This document shows positions 12,236 to 22,305 of a DNA stretch of 64,000 nt, piece after piece. The position numbers and the translations under genes were made by a program. The notes beneath the pieces are model-generated. The model did not search any database, was not told the DNA's origin, and saw only the letters and a list, made by a program, of their open reading frames with translations. Positions within the stretch are counted from its first letter, which is position 1. Every line of letters begins with the position of its first letter. Source of the stretch: Diadema setosum (lineage: Eukaryota > Echinodermata > Echinoidea > Diadematoida > Diadematidae); NCBI GenBank assembly GCA_033980235.1, contig CM067076.1, positions 35,116,883 to 35,180,882 on the forward strand. The letters are read 5' to 3'.

Positions 12236-13868
12236 AACTGGTGTCGTACTTGCAACGCAGCCTTGTTACTTGACTTCTCTCTTTAACCTGTCAGCATTTA
12301 TTCCGTGTCATTCCTTGTATCACGTGCAAGATTAAATATTTGTTTGTCTTAAAATGATCATTATATTCGCTGCCAAGGTGTTTTTTTTCAAAATTCAAGA
12401 AAACAACGGACTAAACAGGAAGAAGATGATGATTATGAAGGATGTACGATAGATGAAGACGGATGAGAAGAAGCAGGAGGAGAGAGAGAAAACACGAAAA
12501 GCAGAAAAAGAGGAAATGCCAAAGTCTGGGAAACGATAGCCAAGATGCTCATAAAAACGAAATATAGGTTGTCTTTTTTAATGAGATATAGCGGAGAAAA
12601 TACTCTTAGGTTCAATTAATCAAATCGTTAATAAGTTATGTGAGTGCACAGAATGCTGACCGAGTGATAACAAAAGTTTTATTTCTTTAGATTTAATGGT
12701 TCATCCTCAAAGGGGACGGAAAAAGCACATCTCATCTGTTGAGCAAGTCCACCAACAAACATGGGCCATCAGCGAGGCACGGGGAGTGCAAAAATCTGAC
12801 AACGCTATTAAAAGTATTAAGAAGATTGATGGGGAAGATATTAGCCTAATGTGCTGTATCATTTACCGCCCCCTGTTTGGAATACCAACAGCTTCTGCAT
12901 TGGCTTCTCATGCATCCGTCGGGACAGTTTTGCGCAAACAAACTTGACTTGAAGCGAAAACAATTACAAATTCAAATGCGCAACCTATAGCTTGCACTTC
13001 TTCTCCCTCCGTTTCACTTTCCCTTCTTATATTTTGTTATTCATTTCGCTTGTATTCTATGTACGTCCAAGCTTGTCCTTCATCTTCTCTCTCTATTTAT
13101 CTATCTGTCTCTTTCTTTCTTTTATATTCCTTTTGTTCTCTTAGATTTGAGCCGTTCATGCCTTGGTAAAACTGTCGCGAACGTAAACATATTAGGCAAG
13201 AGAAATTGCCTAAATGCGCCAGACCTTTCTGCTACTTTGATGAGAAATTCCGCCGCTTGGTCATAAAACAGGTTCGAATCGTTCAGCACGACTGACCCGC
13301 GGGCGAAATTAATGTCTGAGCTGAATTTAAACTTTACAAACTTATTGCATGAATTTGTGATTGACCTATGTTCTGATTTGCCATTGTTGTTGTTGTTTTG
13401 TGGCATATCCCATTTGGATAGAGAGGAAACCGAACAATTGCACCCTTTTTAAAACAATCAAAGGAACCAAGTGGTATATACAAAAATCTACAGCATAACA
13501 GCACTGCAACATAACATTTTTTTTTCAGAGCTATAATAGTGTCATGCACTTATGTCATACGACATTATTCTCCTTCCACTGATAAAAAAAAAAATAGCTA
13601 TACCAGTCCTATCAATCTATATACCTACCAATCTTTTACTAAAACATTCTAAAGACTACTAAAAATGCAAAGTCATTATCTCAATCGGTAACAACAGATA
13701 CGAACTATTATCTTTTCGCCTGTAAAAAAATGAACGCTTATCATTAATGCACATGTTAATCATTGTTAATGCTATGCTCATTAATTATATTTGCTAGAAT
13801 TAAGGTAAGACTCAATTTTCTACCACCACTACCAGTCAATATTGCTAAGCTACAGCTTAGTGGGTTAC
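12236..13868. other. Spacer with two unrecognised short frames
   Basis: A plus-strand frame at 12696-12947 (83 codons) and a minus-strand frame at 13122-13406 (up to 94 codons) are not low-complexity. They match nothing I recognise and lack convincing splice or start context. The minus-strand one overlaps a GC-richer, CG-containing patch (13220-13320), so regulatory sequence is an equally good explanation. Confidence 0.45.
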
Positions 13869-14063
13869 AGTTCGTTATTCCGAAGATTAGTAGTCCGAAA
13901 ATTAGACAAGGTTCGGTATTCCGTACGTTCGTTATTACGAAGGGTTGTTGATCTGAAAACGAAATAAGATTCGTCATTCCGGAGGTTCGATAATTTGCGC
14001 TTTTTTTCTTTCTTTTATCTTTTTCTTTTCTTTTCTTTGTATTTTCGGATTAACGAAACTTTC
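13869..14063. repeat. Foldback minisatellite array, copy B
   Basis: Forward units at 13869-13996 include GTTCGTTATTACGAAG, GTTCGGTATTCCGTAC and a longer block related to GTTCGTTAATCCGAAAATGA. The average pattern is a 16-bp block alternating with a block of about 24-26 bp. After a pyrimidine-rich centre (CTTTT-type, about 14000-14040) the unit reappears inverted as TTTTCGGATTAACGAAAC. It shares unit and geometry with 4648-4945 and 42699-42890. Confidence 0.75.
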
Positions 14064-16231
14064 TTCATTACAAAATAATCATTGCCTTCAAGAGAATGCA
14101 CACAAAAACTTGTAGCAATACTTAAGTTTGAGTCATGCATCAAAAGATCATCAGATTTATTGAAACAAAAAAAAAAAAACCTATAGCAAGGCACGGATGA
14201 GGATAACTGTAGGTCATCTACAGATGTAATATCTACTTAAAAGGAAACAAAGATAAAAGTCATATTCATTCAAGCTGTAACCAGTGCTGCCATGGTGAAA
14301 GAGGAGGGAATGGCAACGAAATGAATGGACGACAAGGACTCATCCCTTGGGTTGATTCAGTGAGTAAGCAGACTGCACTCACAGCGTCACCTTCCGCTGG
14401 TATTGATTGATCGCGCGTCTTTCCATTAACACAAACCCAAGCTAAAAACAATAACATCTTATTTCCGAGACCACAACTCGCAGTGCTGGTGCGAAAAGAA
14501 AGAACACGAGAAGAGAGAAAAAAAAAATCCCTTTCACAAAAATCGACACTTTTTGCCTCTTTCTCCCTCTCAACCTCCAAACTTTCGCCATGGTTTTTCC
14601 TGTCACACGTTAGAAATGCAAATACAATCAGTATAAACACGAGTATCGATAGGCCGGCAGTGCGCAAGCATTACCGAGCAGACGATCAGCTTCTCCTTCC
14701 CGCCATTTCACCGTGAGCTGTTTTTGACACCGCGATCCGGCCTGTTATGTTATTCAATTCATTTCAAGTACTTTCAAGAAGTGGGGGAAAGTGAGTAACG
14801 CTCTCCGACCTAATTTCTGATATCCGTATAGCGATCAAAATTCATTAAAAAGAATGTACACATGAAATATTCATCAGGTTGTCAATAATTAGAGGGCAGT
14901 ATGATTCGACTGCGCTTACACAGCTGTATCTGGATGCACGATCAATTGGGATTTTTCATTTACTCGAATCAATTGCAAAGATATGACTAAGATTCTTCAG
15001 CGCTAGAAGTAAGCCCAATATAAACAAGCACTGAGATAAAGAAATATTAATTTTGTAATATATAATTATGTCATCGACCGTTTTTGTGTAAACATTAATT
15101 AACACTACATTCAAAAGTTAGCTCTTTGCATTGGAGTTTTGCAAAACAAACTTTTATCTAACCTGGCTGGCAGAGGATAAATTATTATTCAAGACTTGGA
15201 TTAGGAATCGGGCTTTGCATTCACGTTTCATGTTGACTCCAAGAAACGGAGAACAGTTTGAAAATATGTCTCTCTCACAAATCATGTGTATATGTTTGTT
15301 TGTGCGGGGAGTTATCGAAAACATACTTCATACTCCCAGTCAAAGGTAATTCTAAGTTACATGATATTTCCATACATCTTCTTTGCTCCTTTTTAATGTT
15401 CTAAAATATGTGTAGTTGTCACTTTCTGTCTCCAGTTGTTGCAGAATGTCATAATATATTGAGTTAATGGTTCCTTTTCCTTAATGCTGTCCACCATTCC
15501 GACGAATATGATTCAGTCATGTACTTTCGATTAATCACTCCTCACACTATGTTGTATTCACAACTAGTACTGTCATCGGACTCCCATGAAAATATTTTGA
15601 GGCAGATGGAAACGGAGATACAAGCCTGATTAAAATTCTTCTCTCATTTTTTAGAATTATGGAATGAACATAGTCTAGATATGTATACGAGCTTAAATAT
15701 TCTCCGTAGTCGGTAACTCCTAAACATTGTTTATCCTCTTTGTGAGGGTTGCTCTTTCAAGTTCAGATTTCACTTTGAATGCAGATACAACTATCAGCTG
15801 GTTACTATGGAAGATTTTTGCTTGCATAATTTGAGAAAATCGTAACTTACTTTGGTCTATGAACTCCATAAAATAATTCTTGTGCTGATCTTGTGGTGTG
15901 TACATTTTCACACTTGCGTATGTACAAAATTCGTGTTTCCTCCTCAGCTTAACCCGTTGGCTCTTCCTTGTTGTCGGACCAACAGATTTTTATCTTTTAC
16001 ACTAGTCGGTTCTGGTAAGGGATGGGTTCATTGGCTGAGAGAAAGATGAACAGGCGATTAAAGTCCCATTACCAATATCTGGATCTTGAGTTTCTATCTA
16101 TTGTTGTATCTTTGTTTTTGTTTTCTTCAGGAATGATCATTTTGTACATGTTAGTTTGGTTTCTTCCGGCACGCTTGGACGAGATATGCCTAACTACACT
16201 CGTGATCCAATTTCTCTCGTTGATATTTCCT
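14064..16231. other. Spacer with one GC-richer patch
   Basis: Mostly AT-rich unique sequence. About 14640-14790 is GC-richer with CG dinucleotides and no repeat signature, a weak candidate for regulatory DNA. Short frames (14266-14667 minus, 15131-15349 plus) carry no recognisable domain. Confidence 0.5.
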
Positions 16232-16425
16232 GGGTCCCGTTGCATAAAACTTTTTTAGCAACCTTAAAAAATTCAGGTTGGGATTTGCCCAACCTGAATT
16301 TTTCAAGGTTGCTAATCTAAGAATGTAAAATCCGTTGCATAAAAACTCTGGTTGGGAGCTTCCAACCGGAATTTTGTGATTTCAACCGGAAAAAAATCCG
16401 GTTGGAGTTTTATGCAACGGGCCCC
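16232..16425. mobile_element. MITE-like foldback element with nested hairpins
   Basis: The outer ends are inverted copies: GTCCCGTTGCATAAAACT on the left, and the complement of GCCCGTTGCATAAAACTCC on the right. Inside, GCAACC...AATTCAGGTTGGG and CCCAACCTGAATT...GGTTGC form a nearly perfect hairpin (about 16257-16313). A second CCGGTTG-rich hairpin lies between 16345 and 16405. CCTGG directly flanks both ends, a possible 5-bp target duplication. It has no coding capacity, so it would be a non-autonomous DNA transposon. The superfamily is unknown. Confidence 0.75.
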
Positions 16426-16677
16426 TGGTGGGGTCCCGAGTTACCCTAAATTTTCACGCGCCAGGGTTCAAGCGGAAGAAGGCTAAGGGTAAGAAAACTG
16501 ATGGATCAAATCAAAGTCGATAACACTAGAGGCTCCCTCAGTTTTCCTGTTCCTTTCAAAAGAGGTTAATCGGTACAGAAAACACAAGCACGCATACACA
16601 CACCATTCACACTGACCACTAATTGTATTAATGTAGAATATGTATAAATGTATAGATACGTTATGACTGGATATACC
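16426..16677. other. Spacer, nothing recognised
   Basis: Unique sequence with no gene signal, between the foldback element and the tetranucleotide array. Confidence 0.5.
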
Positions 16678-16737
16678 TGTCTGTCTGTCTGTTTATATGT
16701 ATGTATGTCTGTCTGCATGTCTGTGTATCCCTTTGTC

Positions 16738-16791
<54 letters not shown>

Positions 16792-16974
16792 AATCCATCT
16801 ATCCATGTATGTATGTATGTATGCATGTATGTATGTACGTATGTATGTATGTATATATGTATGTATGCATCTATCTATCTGTCTATCTATCTATCTATCT
16901 ATCTATCCATCTATCCGTATCTACTCATCTATTTATTTATCTATCTCTTAAGGCACTTCTTTCGGGGGGGGGGG
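16678..16974. repeat. Compound (CTGT)n-(CTAT)n-(GTAT)n-(CTAT)n array ending in G11
   Basis: CTGT/GTAT units, then about fourteen CTAT units, a GTAT block at about 16806-16868, a return to CTAT/TTAT, and an 11-base G run at 16964-16974. Because GTAT is related to CTAT by a single change, this probably grew by slippage and point mutation. Tyr/Ile/Leu/Ser and Met/Tyr/Val/Cys frames across it are artefacts. Confidence 0.92.
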
Positions 16975-17370
16975 TTCAGTTTCCTTATCTCAATCTCAAT
17001 CTATTGATAAGTATTACTTGTCAATACTATTTCTCATATAGCTCTTATATAGGGAAATATTTCTTTCTCGAAAACCAATAATACCCCGCTACCTTACTGC
17101 TGGTCTTTGCTTACACTGTATCCGTGGTCTTCATGTGGCGTGCAAACATGGATGTTACACTCTCTCGTTTCTTGCCTGATTTCATATGAATGTCCCTCAC
17201 CACCCCCCCTCTCGTCTATCTTTCCCATTTTCTTTTGTTGTCTTTCTTTTTGTGTTTTTCTTTCTTTCTTTACTACGTATTAATGTAGCCTTGGTTAGAA
17301 TAGTATACCCACTATAAAAATTTTTACTCATTGCACAATTGTATCTCTATTGATATACGTGCACTTGGAC
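16975..17370. other. Spacer, nothing recognised
   Basis: AT-rich unique sequence with a TTTC-rich patch near 17215-17270. Confidence 0.5.
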
Positions 17371-17710
17371 TTTAAAGGGGAAGGCTAGTAACTGATCGAT
17401 GGGAATCAGTGGGAATGCTGGGGGATGATTGTTTCAATCCTTGTGGGATTAATTTAAGACTACATTGTATATCTATTGTTGTGTGAAAATTATTTGCTTC
17501 AGAATGGTCTCATATTCAAGTAATGTGCAGTTTAATGTTTCCAGGTTAGCATGCCTGTACAGTGACGGGACGATCTTTAATGGCCAGTTAACGACTTCAC
17601 ACAACAATAGATATATAATGTACTCTTAATGAATCCCACCAGGATTGGAACAATCATCCCCCAGCATACCCACTGATTTCCTCTGATCAGTTACTAGCCA
17701 TCCCCTTTAA
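17371..17710. mobile_element. Long-armed foldback MITE-like element
   Basis: The first roughly 130 bases (starting TTTAAAGGGGAAGGCTAGTA) are an imperfect inverted copy of the last roughly 130 (17583-17710, ending CCATCCCCTTTAA). Matching landmarks include AGTAACTGATC, GGGGGATGATTGTT and CTATTGTTGTGTGAA on both arms. A short unmatched centre lies at about 17500-17583. No open frame is present. The TTTAAAGGG terminus is shared with the element at 21136-21534, although the arms differ. Confidence 0.8.
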
Positions 17711-18261
17711 GCCATAAACAAGCAAGTTTTGTTTTTGTTGTTGTTGTGACGTTTAGATAAAGGAGGGGGTAGGGTACTTGTACACTTTCTTGTTCCTGTT
17801 CTATGCTTTCCATGTGATCACAAAATGATTTCTTAAGTTGCCATGTGATCGAAACGTCATAATACCAATATAACGTCATAACACCTGATGCCAGCGAGAA
17901 CATGAATAAAGAGATGCGTCTGTTTTTCAAGTAAGTTTTAATGACCTACGGCATTTAAAATGTGCTCTCTTGACGTACAAGTTAGAGTAATTATTGTAGC
18001 AGCAGTAGGAGTGGTTTAGGGGTTATTATCGTCGTAACCAATATGAATAATTATCGATCGCCTTGAAATCAACATTAGTAATGTTAATGTATGTTTGCTA
18101 AGTATTTCAGCTACCTATTGCTTTTTCCCCTCATCCTTCTGTGTTCTGTCTTTGGTTCGTGGTCCATGTAGAATCTCTTTCTTTTTACAAGGTAAAATCG
18201 GAATCGATTCTTCTCTAAATGTGTATGAAAGCGTAACCGTGAATTCAAAGGTGTCTGATTT
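17711..18261. other. Spacer, nothing recognised
   Basis: AT-rich unique sequence with several GTCATAA-type words near 17850-17885. No gene or RNA signal was seen. Confidence 0.5.
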
Positions 18262-18345
18262 GTTGTGTTTGTGTATGTGTATGTGTGTGTATGTACGCAT
18301 GTGTGTGCGCGTGAGTGCATGTGTATGATGTGTGTGTGTGTGTGT

Positions 18346-18410
<65 letters not shown>

Positions 18411-18422
18411 TTGTGTGTGTAT
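18262..18422. repeat. (GT)n microsatellite
   Basis: An interrupted GT/GTAT lead-in, then a long uninterrupted GT run (about 18348-18404) and a TATATTTGTGTG tail. His/Thr and Cys/Val frames on the two strands are artefacts of the repeat. Confidence 0.93.
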
Positions 18423-18865
18423 TCATCTGTAACTCAACGCACTCTTCCATGCCTTCTGGCTTTCCCTCCACGACCCCACTCTTGTTACCTTCCAGTCCCC
18501 TCTTTAAGAAAAGTGCAGTCATTCGCTGTAGAAATTGGGCGGGAAGTGTTGGTATAATGGTGGACTGACCAAACATTGCAATTTTCGCTGATTCGAAAAT
18601 ATAAGGCGGGAGGAAATTGGGTGACAAGTCGCCCTCTCGTTTTGTCAGTTGTTCAAAAGACAGAAAATACATGTCAAATTAAGCGGGGCTAGGGATGGAT
18701 TCGCCTCGGCGAAAGTGCATCAATACTTTTCTTTTTTCTAACAGCCCAACTTCTACGATATTTACCCATCTCTCCCTCTCTCTCTTCCTCCATTTCTCCC
18801 TCCCTCTCTCTTTTTTTCTCTGTATATTCGTATACACCATTTATATTTTTATATACAAGTATATA
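18423..18865. other. Spacer with CT-rich tract
   Basis: Unique sequence with a CT-rich patch at about 18768-18820, leading into the AT array. Confidence 0.5.
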
Positions 18866-18869
18866 CATG

Positions 18870-18917
<48 letters not shown>

Positions 18918-19068
18918 GATAGATATAAAGAGAGATATAGATGCATCATATTATATGCATCATATTTTTATTTTATATATATATATATATATATATACAT
19001 ATATACATATATAGATAGACAAATATAAAGAGAGATAAAGATGCATCATATCACATGCATCATATTTT

Positions 19069-19116
<48 letters not shown>
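18866..19116. repeat. (AT)n array with a 100-bp tandem duplication
   Basis: An AT run at about 18873-18912 is followed by two copies of a unit containing ATAAAGAGAGATA, GATGCATCATAT, GCATCATATTTTTATTTTAT and another AT run. The copies are spaced exactly 100 bp (18925 versus 19025) and differ at only a few bases outside the AT run. Confidence 0.88.
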
Positions 19117-19119
<3 letters not shown>

Positions 19120-21135
19120 GATTTAGATACTATTCTTCACTCATATTCTCTGTCTATATCTCTCTGCTGGATCTACTAAACATCAAATTATTTACGTTTA
19201 GACGTATTTTTACGATACGCAAATACATTAAATATTAATGTGCATATGTATATTATATTCTTGTACTGCCTTTCCACGAAAATTTCCTCCACATTCTGCG
19301 TAAAAGCGTAAACAATGAAGTAAAAAAAAAAAATAATGTTTTCTCTCTTGCCTGACTCGACAAATCAACGGAGTTCCGCAACGTTTTGGTTGCTTCTTCT
19401 GATGAAGGAGGGAGAGAGAGAGAGAGAGGGATTCTGTGTGCCAGATGAAGGGGAGGAGGGGAGCCTGGGAGAGAGAATAAACAATTTACACGACTTACCT
19501 GTCAACCCGTAGTAGGCTGATGAAGATTGGCGGGGAGTGTACGGGACATTAACCCGATCAGGGCAGGACGAATCGCCGCGCACTCTGGCGTGCGAGATGA
19601 GAGGAAGGATGGTGTCGGGACAGCGATGATGGAGGTTGATGAGGCGAGATGGAGAGATTGGAGAAGACAGGATGAAAAAGAAGGAGGAGGAGGAGGAGTG
19701 TGATAGGCAGAAGGTGGTGACAGATGATAGAGCAAAAAAAAAGAGCTACGATTACGTGTTGAAGGACGTCGTAACTAGACTAATATGGAGAAAATTGTAA
19801 CAATAAAAACACACAATTAACTCTAACTTGATCAACTTGGCCATCATAATGGAGAACTAACGAATGAAAAAGGAACAGGGAGAGAGGGGTGGGAGATAGA
19901 GAGGAGAAAGAAAGAAAGAAAGAAAGAGGACGAGAGAGTGCTGAAGACAGCTAGAATGGTAAATCGCTGGTCATGTTAAGAGGCATCAAGATTACCTCGT
20001 CTTATATACATACATAGCAAAGCTTTATTACTGTCATGGTACAGTGTGCTGATAAAAACAGACATGAAGGGGAAATAGGTTAAAGAAAAATCTCATATTC
20101 AGCTTGTCATTTCATCGATTAATTTTGTTTTATTTTTGTGTCATTATTTATACAGCAAGTACTAATCCATAGAGTTTAAAATAATAGAAAGAATAATTCA
20201 CTGAATAAAGAAAAGCAGTAACACTTATACACTGTATGAACCTGATGAAACACATACACACAAGTACAAACAAGAAAACGTGGATCTTAAACCTGCAGTC
20301 GAGTTTGCCGTGTTACGATATACATGCATCAGGGCTAAATAACACCCACTTCATCAGCATCAATTTAGATGGTAAGGTTGATTTTGTCGCAAATATCTCC
20401 TGGACGCCGTTTTGCCAGATAAATACAAAGTCATAGACCACCATGTCGATTGCCAATAATGTGTTCATATATGAGAGAACATGAATGTAGTTAAGTATGT
20501 CAGATATGATATGTCTGCGAAAGCGTAAATTGATAATAATATCCTGGAGTAGTATGAGGGCGGGAGTTGTGGCTGTCTGTTTGTGTTTCCAGAATTACCA
20601 AATAGCAAACTATCAGATAAACAAAATAACTGAGCATTTGTGTTCTTTTTTTTCACAACGCGCAACATGACGAACATTCATTAGAGTACACTTTGAGCGT
20701 CGCTTCAGCTCTACACTGATTTCCTTCGGGTTTCTGTGTGTCGTTTCTGCGCGTGTGTCGGTGTGTCTGTGTGTGTTTACTTGCGTGTGTGCGTGCGGTA
20801 CGAGAGCACAATCCTCATGATGTATGTTCCTATCACATTCCCTTCTGAAATGCTCAGTTACTTTCCAATTTTACATTTTCCTTCTTGCAACTGTAATAGC
20901 TTTCTTTATCTCCTTAGATTGAGTTTATTAATGCTTTATTTTACGTGGACACCGGAAGCCAGGGACTGTTCATATCAATTTAGTTGTTCACATTTGTTGT
21001 TGTTGTTTTGCGTGACCACCTGTGTTTTGGTCACCACATTTTGCTGGTATACACAGCCAGATGAATAGTCTCTGTGCTGTAACATTGCTGTTATCTTGTG
21101 TTTGTATTTCGTTTCCAGTTTAAAATAAGTATACC
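19117..21135. other. Spacer with GA-rich and GAAA patches
   Basis: Contains GA-rich and AGG-rich stretches near 19400-19440 and 19680-19700, and GAAA repeats near 19905-19928. A moderately GC-rich, CG-bearing patch lies at 19500-19640. No frame is convincing. Confidence 0.5.
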
Positions 21136-21534
21136 TTTAAAGGGACTGTACAGTACTGGTTGAGGTCGGGATTCAAGTTTATAACATTCCTAAGTGAGAT
21201 AATGAGAAATGTCTTATGAAATATGAAAGAGCATGTAAATTTAAGAAGGATTCAATGTTTATTTGATGAAAATTGGTTTTCAAATGACTGAGATATCCAA
21301 AAAAAAAAAGGTGATAATAGTAAAAGGCGACAGGCCACGCCTTTTATTAGGATGTCTTTGTTTCACCTTGTTTTCGATTATCTCAACCATTTCAAAACCG
21401 ATTTTCATCAAATAAACTTTTGATACCCCTTAGAATTGCATGCTCTTTGACATCTCATAGAGTAGTTTCTGAATATCTTACAAAACTTTAAAAGCTAAAT
21501 CCTCACTTCAACCAGAACTGTATAATCTCTTTAA
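21136..21534. mobile_element. Full-length foldback MITE-like element
   Basis: The element begins TTTAAAGGGACTGTACAG and ends with the inverted counterpart CTGTATAATCTCTTTAA. Complementarity continues through most of its 400 bp: TTATTTGATGAAAA pairs with TTTTCATCAAATAA, and GTAAAAGGCG near the centre pairs with CGCCTTTTA. It therefore folds almost end to end. It has no coding capacity. From memory, very similar termini are common in sea urchin DNA. A mariner-like origin is possible but the target site is unclear. Confidence 0.8.
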
Positions 21535-22024
21535 TAGTATGCTTCGTATATTAGTATCATCATAATCGTTAATGACCAAATGCTTCAATGGTACATAGAT
21601 AAATACAGCATAAACACGTTATGTTGGTCTATTGGTGTTGCTGTTTGTTTTCTTTTCTAGTGATCCACGTCCTGCAAGCTTTGCCTTTGAGTGGAACACT
21701 CTATTCCATCGCCATATTGACTTATTTTTTTGTTACAATGGTAAACTGTGCGTTGTCCTTTTTTTTCACTATATTATTATTCATTCCTACATTTTGTATT
21801 ATATTCAGTGAATTGTCCTTCCAAATTGCCTGACAGTTGAATTGATAAATGAATCCCCTTGTATTATGCATTTCATTTTCCATTTATTGATGGAAGTTAA
21901 TAAAAATATAACAAAAAATAATCGAACAAAATAAATAAAAATAAGCATGATGAAATTGAATTAGATATTTAAAGCCAATTGAAACTGACCTAATGTCTTT
22001 TTTCATCCGTTCGCTGCTAGATCT
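21535..22024. other. Spacer, AT-rich
   Basis: T-rich then A-rich unique DNA without gene features. Hydrophobic frames near 21621-21833 reflect T-richness. Confidence 0.5.
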
Positions 22025-22200
22025 CAAATCCCACTAGATTCTATACAGAACCCATCTGGTATCAAGGCAAGTAGTTATTCCTTCCATCCCATGAGGGTAG
22101 AATTCCTGGTCTTGGACTAATGCTGCGTCAGTGGAGTCGAACCAGAGACCTTAACATTGGAAGTCAGTGGTGTCATCCGCGGTTCCATAACAGTTTCTTA
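22025..22200 (-). mobile_element. tRNA-derived SINE, minus strand
   Basis: On the minus strand a GGTTCGACTCC box B lies at 22133-22143. It is preceded at tRNA-like distance by a degenerate box A region (TGGAACCGCGGATGAC) and an ACTTCCAATGTTAAGGTC anticodon-arm-like segment. A non-tRNA body continues to about 22025. The cloverleaf is too degraded for a functional tRNA, so a SINE is the better reading. The exact 3' end is uncertain. Confidence 0.5.
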
Positions 22201-22256
22201 ACACCTCTTATAAGTTCAATGGCCTATGTCTAGCATATTATATCGTATAGTGAAAT

Positions 22257-22305
22257 AGATGAAATAGAAATAGAAATAGAAATAGAAATAGAAATAGAGA
22301 AATAG
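22257..22305. repeat. (AAATAG)n microsatellite
   Basis: About seven hexamer units of GAAATA with flanking variants. Confidence 0.88.

Noticed and set aside
13122..13406. Minus-strand 94-codon non-repetitive frame as a gene
   Set aside because: There is no recognisable domain, no polyadenylation or splice context, and an equally good regulatory explanation.
18115..18672. 185-codon His/Thr-rich frame
   Set aside because: It is a translation of the GT microsatellite and its flanks.
22125..22195. Intact minus-strand tRNA gene
   Set aside because: Box B is good, but the acceptor and anticodon stems do not close. It is read as a SINE head.
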